Part shown: positions 62,001-64,000 of the stretch, piece by piece
How positions within the stretch are numbered: the first letter of the stretch is position 1
Layout of the letters: each line of letters starts with the position of its first letter
DNA from: an uncultured Lachnospiraceae bacterium
GTDB taxonomy: Bacteria; Bacillota; Clostridia; Lachnospirales; Lachnospiraceae
Assembly (NCBI GenBank): GCA_947305245.1
Contig: CAMZDG010000006.1
Coordinates: forward strand, 1 to 64,000
DNA: 64,000 bases
Direction of reading: 5' to 3'
Position numbers and translations under genes: made by a program
Notes under the pieces: generated by a model
The model's database searches: none
The model's input: only the letters and a program-made list of their open reading frames with translations
What the model was told of the DNA's origin: nothing

Positions 62001-64000
62001 TCCTTAACGGAAATCGCATTCGGCTGGAAGGAGTAATTCTCGCCGTCTCCGCGGCTTCCGTAGAACTTAAGGTAAACTGTCTGATCCGTCGCGTAATCAT
62101 AAGTAGCAGTCGCGCCGACAGCATCGATCTGCGCGTCCTTCGAATCGTCGAGATTCGTACTGGAGGAGCAAAAGTAGCTAAAGACTCCGCTGCCGTTTGC
62201 GGACAGAGTCAACGTGTTCTTATTTGCCGTCCACTTCGCATGATATTCCTTATCTTCCGCTTCCGTCGCGCCGATGGTCGTCACGGCCGTGTCATTGGCC
62301 GTAGGCGCATCAGAAGTAAACCAGCCGTCGAAACGATAGCCGTCTCTGGTCACGTTCGTGGGCAGGGTTGCTCCGGTACCGTAAGTATAGTTTGCAGGCG
62401 CGTTGGCATCATTGATCTTCGCCGTCGCGTCATTTCCCGCATTCAAATAATAAGTTATGGTAAAGCTGTTTCCGGTTGCCTTAAATCTTGCATAGTAATC
62501 CGCATCGCCCAGTACCGCAGAAAGCGTGGTCTCGGCTCCGCTTGCGTTATTCCAGCCAACGAAGGAGAACGTCTCCTGCACGGTCGCCGCTTTCTTGGGC
62601 GCAGGCCCGTCATATACGGGCGTCGTGTTATACGCCACGTTCATGGTATAAACATAGTTCGGATTCGTATCGTCCGTGTCATGGAAGCGGATCTCATATT
62701 TCCGCGCGGAGGCGGTATAGGTTGCCACATAGATCACGTCAGCCGTCACGTTCGGAATGGCATTTGCCAGATAGGTGTTCGTGCCGTCATACCAACCTGC
62801 AAACGTGAATTCTTCCTCCGTAGAGGGATTTCTGGTGGGATCTGCAGGGATCGTGAGTTCATCGCGCGTCTTGTTATAATCGTACTTTTGCTCTGCCTGC
62901 AGCGTATTTCCGTTATAATCATTAAAGGTTACGGAATACTGTCTGACATGCTCCTCAAACTCCGCCTTATAGGTGGCCTGGCCCGTTACGGTCTCGATCG
63001 TCGGCGTCCAACCCTTGAAGCTGTAGGTATTCGAAATGGTATCTTCTCTGGTGGGAGCATCCGTTCCGGGATAGGAGGGCATGTCGCCATAATCATAAGT
63101 CTGCACCGTGAGAACCGCATCGTCATAGTTTGCCCAGGTGATCCTATACTGGTTCGTGATCTCGTCATAGGTTGCCTGATAGGTCTGATTTCCGACCACG
63201 GGCCCTATCGCAGGCGACCAATCCGCAAAGGAATAGCTGAACTGTGCATTGCCTTCCTTCGTCGGCGTTGTTGCATAAGACGGCGTCGTGCCATAGGCCT
63301 GATCAGTAAGCGTATCCAGCAGGCTTCCGTCGTCGTTCTCGAAAATGATCGTATAAGTATTGACTCTCTGCTGGAAAACGACAGAGTAAGTCGCATTCCC
63401 GGTGACTGCGGGAAGATTGGTCCCGACTGCATAGGTAACGTTGCTCTCACTCTTCCAGCCGGCGAAATCATAGCTAAACTGTGCGTCGCCCTGCTTCTCC
63501 GGATCTGCATGCTCATAAACGGGGATCTCGCCATAAGGCAGGGTAACGGCATTTCCCATCTGGTTACCGTCTTCATCCGTCCAAGTGATCTGATATTCAT
63601 TGACCTCAGATTCATAGGTTGCAACGTAAGAGACGTTACCCGTCACCTCAGGCATCTCACCAATGTTTTCATATAAATTGCTTCCGTCACTCCATCCTCT
63701 GAACGTAAAGGTATATTGTGGCGTTCTTTCCCTGAAGGGTTCCTCACCGTCGAAGCTTGGCCTTGCGCCTCTTAGCAGGTTCGTATCTTCTTCGAGAATG
63801 GTGCCGTTCCAGTTTCTCCAGGTCACCGTAAAGACAGTGGGCGCAACGTAGGGCTTATCCAGCTCCTTCTTCGCATAGACTGCGATAAACTTCGCATCTT
63901 CCTTCACTGCGGGAAGCGCTGCGTCTGCCGCGTAAGTCTCCTTGCCGAGCTTCCAGCCTGCGAAGGTATAGGAATACTCCTCGTCGGATTCCTTCTCCGG
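53060..64000 (-). CDS. Giant InlB-repeat/DUF285 (BspA-like) surface protein, 5' end outside the window
   Basis: Open >3615 aa; the frame continues past the GTG at 63907 to the window edge; InlB-type repeats then many MFxxCxxLxxLDLSxFDTSxVxxM repeats and GYFTDK linkers; acidic repetitive C-terminus. Confidence 0.88.
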   Translation of the reverse strand, partial: PEKESDEEYSYTFAGWKLGKETYAADAALPAVKEDAKFIAVYAKKELDKPYVAPTVFTVTWRNWNGTILEEDTNLLRGARPSFDGEEPFRERTPQYTFTFRGWSDGSNLYENIGEMPEVTGNVSYVATYESEVNEYQITWTDEDGNQMGNAVTLPYGEIPVYEHADPEKQGDAQFSYDFAGWKSESNVTYAVGTNLPAVTGNATYSVVFQQRVNTYTIIFENDDGSLLDTLTDQAYGTTPSYATTPTKEGNAQFSYSFADWSPAIGPVVGNQTYQATYDEITNQYRITWANYDDAVLTVQTYDYGDMPSYPGTDAPTREDTISNTYSFKGWTPTIETVTGQATYKAEFEEHVRQYSVTFNDYNGNTLQAEQKYDYNKTRDELTIPADPTRNPSTEEEFTFAGWYDGTNTYLANAIPNVTADVIYVATYTASARKYEIRFHDTDDTNPNYVYTMNVAYNTTPVYDGPAPKKAATVQETFSFVGWNNASGAETTLSAVLGDADYYARFKATGNSFTITYYLNAGNDATAKINDANAPANYTYGTGATLPTNVTRDGYRFDGWFTSDAPTANDTAVTTIGATEAEDKEYHAKWTANKNTLTLSANGSGVFSYFCSSSTNLDDSKDAQIDAVGATATYDYATDQTVYLKFYGSRGDGENYSFQPNAISVKDADGNVITTTGSNGVYSFTMPAKDCTAEITVINYQVEIAQVTGGTVATNYFICALQNDEVDLIFNAAEHHTFEGFTFYKVENNVETEETIATTQTNQDCYTFYMPAYDVKVVPKFEKETFDVTFVDEDGTTVLGQTQKVAYEAKPAYNGSQEPSKADSPGYTYEFKGWILSTDTSTTPTIYTGGDDMPQITAVSTLKAYYAATARKYGITYDLKAENDATAKINDTTVPTEYTYGTGATLPANVTRDGYKFTGWYEVNTPGTIVTEVGTTDSGAMTFCATWEEKTGVYYTLEEDGNGEIVLTLYAREATGRTPLPDNKLDSSQYQTPSTATTSYDHTQITKVVIDSPIAPEGIGSAFKDCADLKKIENLNYLDTKDLNDMTYVFSGCTSLMELDLSSFDTSSAQAMICMFENCSSLVALDLSHFDTSHVSNMAGMFAGCSSLETIILSSFVTSNVGSMNTMFQGCSSLKTLDLSSFSTVTVADMSSMFEDCTSLTELDLSSFNTNRVGNFSKIFCANTDDTKLTTIYASQNFVLDASTSQSGRQDDMFTGRKGLVGGQGTKFVDDPHTDGEYARIDNPVASQQGYFTDKNQLDKRIYYKLSVESGETVLHLSATPETGWTQIYGAMLNSSQYTDTSGETAINRSNITQVIIEEPIYPANMDSAFYQCSNLKEIQNMGHLHTEAVTSMAQAFRGCGALTVLDLSGFDTSSVTDMAYMFAFSSKLKTIYASDAFVVTQLTDAASHENMFNNCRGLIGGLGTRCYLYGESSGSVVDKTYAWIDGKDGKKGYFTGKDIVDPSSIYYQFTLNTGKTDEYTLHFYNAAGTDRTRLIGGAMHSLSYENELTSSRYKVTAIRIEDTIVPYDMTYAFGSMGDVTSIVGLDKIDTKNVTSMEYAFVSLSSFDQELDLSSWDLSSLTNANNMFYYCSKVPSIKLKGATGQLTSMAGMFSRCTDLTSVQFSNFDTKNVTTMSGMFDSCASLTEIDLTGISTESVENMSGMFSQCKATSINLSGFDTSSVTTMDRMFYGCTELTSLDLNHFDTSSVTSMDSMFSGCTKLATLKLDNFDTSSVTSMRYMFSDCTGLSSLDLSSFDTSSVQTAYMMFASSNVDRNLTTIYASDKFVTSTFTADGGYMFERRQGLIGGNGTVYDDSDASHISYVYAQIDGVNGNPGYFTDKSTIVSGLYYLLRLEDSEVVLRLYNQSGGGRKELPNGVLSSDLYDESSNSGYAPADIDRVIITEEIAPKSMAGAFKGCTNLKTIENIDLIDTKAVTDMSSAFEDCRLSDETLDLSGFDTSSVTTMAKMFTNSKVSVLDLSSFDTSLVTEMDNMFYYCDYLQTIYASDTFVVTQVTDTYDQYGLPDMFDHCDCLVGGAGTRYECYEATLNTADKEYARIDGRNNLPGYFTDKNATPASLYYDIKKVGTDIVLSFYASAGTGREQLPMGDIYSNSLNMNGYSAMEITKVNFVDEIHPTNMITAFREMPLTAFENFDNLKTDKVMSMAGAFYNSGLAGELDLTKWNTSSLTDMRDMFYGAWNLTGIKLNGLSLSKVTDMGSAFAGCGSLKTMDLSNLDTSNVTSFENLFSDCGNLTSVDLTNFDTSSATCFARMFSGCSKLTSLDLSSFDTSNADNIQQMFSDCYGLSTLDLSSFNTAKVKTMTYMFSMSEPNHKLTTIYASDEFTLDSLDTNGGEAMFWNLYSLMGGNGTSYDASVIDATYARLDTAAAPGYFTDKNDITAATGLFYSMQNVGSDKILRLYGHNGTDRTEITSKKLSSEEYAPSGGVANLKSGITMVVIMEEISPESVANAFDGLTNLSVIENLDRLQLSDTATDLSYMFNNCRSLKELDLSGFDTTNVTKMAHMFYGCAALETIYASDKFVVTSVTDGVNDDDGEGNIFYGCTNLMGGFGTRIKTGEITNPVDKTFARIDGKDHKQGYFSEKGALAASIYYEITEDGKDTVLHFYNNDSWGGFEELKKGILYYEAYDDGNYDYADVTKIVFEDPIYPTNMLFAFYEMRGLKTIENIENLHTDNVMDMRYSFMRTGLTSLDLTSFNTGNVLSMDEMFAECDDLTSLILDGWTNPYVTTMAYMFNGCGSLKTLSLNEFETANVEDMSGMFKNCESMQMLDLSGFNTANVTNMDEMFMMERDTQLTTIYVSSNFDVTNATGDDMFDGDFGLEGSNGTAYNPQYVGIERAIPDGGTTNPGYLTDKTQLGAAGVYYSMTLVQEDDGQGGTEDYYFIRLYGHSGGGRMQLPNNAIKSSEFTPTDGTNVANATIPGVIVMEDIYPTSMEQAFYDMGDVQFLNLDLIHTENVTSMKQAFSRIWNGGAGAYYDLDLSTFDTSNVQSMENMFAGSTHLSSINLSGLKNTKVESMQNMFYGCNYLGELNLTGFNTANVKDMSGMFYGCMSLQQIDVRSFNTAKVEQMSAMFQGCVGLGEVILSSFDTANVKNMSNMFKGCSNFLHLDLSTFDTAQVTDMSDMFADNTSLIVIYATDLFVAPAGTASEGMFANCTALVGGNGTHYDENNMGGSMACIDSAGAAAGYFTMAPIRGQVAVLGYRQAGETLAASMDYTGTWPNKGTITYSWEKHNDEGALIGTPVTGDTYTLTADDVGTNITCIARSDKESGTSEKDLGTIGPASQPETAVLTLGVDEIYYSTLEEMFKDDSIQIVTLKPGPDPDQNVIWIYDNVVIPSGKTLVVCEGVTVNIGYGVSGETQAAIMNVSYHSIHNSGTIKIGPNGALINGDEENAGRIVNYESGVIVVEGILDNVNGILQNNGEIDNYGLIRNSEGGLINNEGELDNTYGSLVKNDGVIDSAAGAKAATEGFGAYIGNPEQVEGNAEEAGASEGQDATDDAGMPDGQDMADAVGAQVGQDDADDAGLEGQDAADDEGASEGQDAADDEGASEGQDAADDAGASEDIMVSVDLFAGLDDIGQESGNNSDDGNGDDTRQEDAIKQEDVIKQEDVIRQDDAIKPEDPVTLEDENA
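53099..53174 (-). repeat. 18-bp in-frame tandem repeats at the giant gene's 3' end
   Basis: Encode QEDAIK/QEDVIK/QEDVIR/QDDAIK. Confidence 0.85.
53264..53405 (-). repeat. 36-bp in-frame tandem repeats in the giant gene
   Basis: Encode GASEGQDAADDE; neighbouring copies nearly identical at DNA level. Confidence 0.85.

Noticed and set aside
62240-63676. 478-aa plus-strand ORF over InlB repeats
   Set aside because: Antisense shadow of the giant gene; Arg/Ile-rich with no recognisable motif.
1-64000. tRNA or rRNA genes, transposases, prophage genes
   Set aside because: None recognised on reading either strand; no tRNA-like cloverleaf or IS/phage protein signature seen.

Overview
The window appears to come from a Clostridia/Lachnospiraceae-type chromosome (inference from gene content and codon style). 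Bases 1-16.3 kb hold a minus-strand S10-spc-alpha ribosomal protein super-operon: rpsJ, rplC, rplD, rplW, rplB, rpsS, rplV, rpsC, rplP, rpmC, rpsQ, rplN, rplX, rplE, rpsN, rpsH, rplF, rplR, rpsE, rpmD, rplO, secY, adk, map, infA, rpmJ, rpsM, rpsK, rpsD, rpoA. Several of its spacers are unusually rich in hairpins. Bases 16.3-26.8 kb carry PutP, a SAM methyltransferase, an ECF sigma / membrane protein / acyltransferase operon, a GH-like protein and AsnS. Bases 27-37.6 kb form a minus-strand nucleotide-signalling neighbourhood: a membrane-anchored BMP-family binding protein overlapping a 1194-aa beta-propeller HD-GYP protein, a DHH phosphoesterase, carB without carA, and a second HD-GYP protein. 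Bases 37.8-44.6 kb carry TrpB, an MCP and phosphoketolase; the trpB/MCP convergent gap contains three different repeat families. Bases 44.8-64 kb carry a same-strand locus: NHL membrane protein, FecR/Big_2 surface protein, CHASE2-class III cyclase, second NHL membrane protein, and a giant (>3600 aa, truncated by the window) InlB-repeat/DUF285 BspA-like protein. This locus is the best candidate for an undescribed system. Other highlights are a 137-bp near-complete hairpin next to asnS and two cases where the 3' end of a gene, including its stop codon, recurs as short tandem repeats downstream. All domain calls were made by eye, with no database searches.
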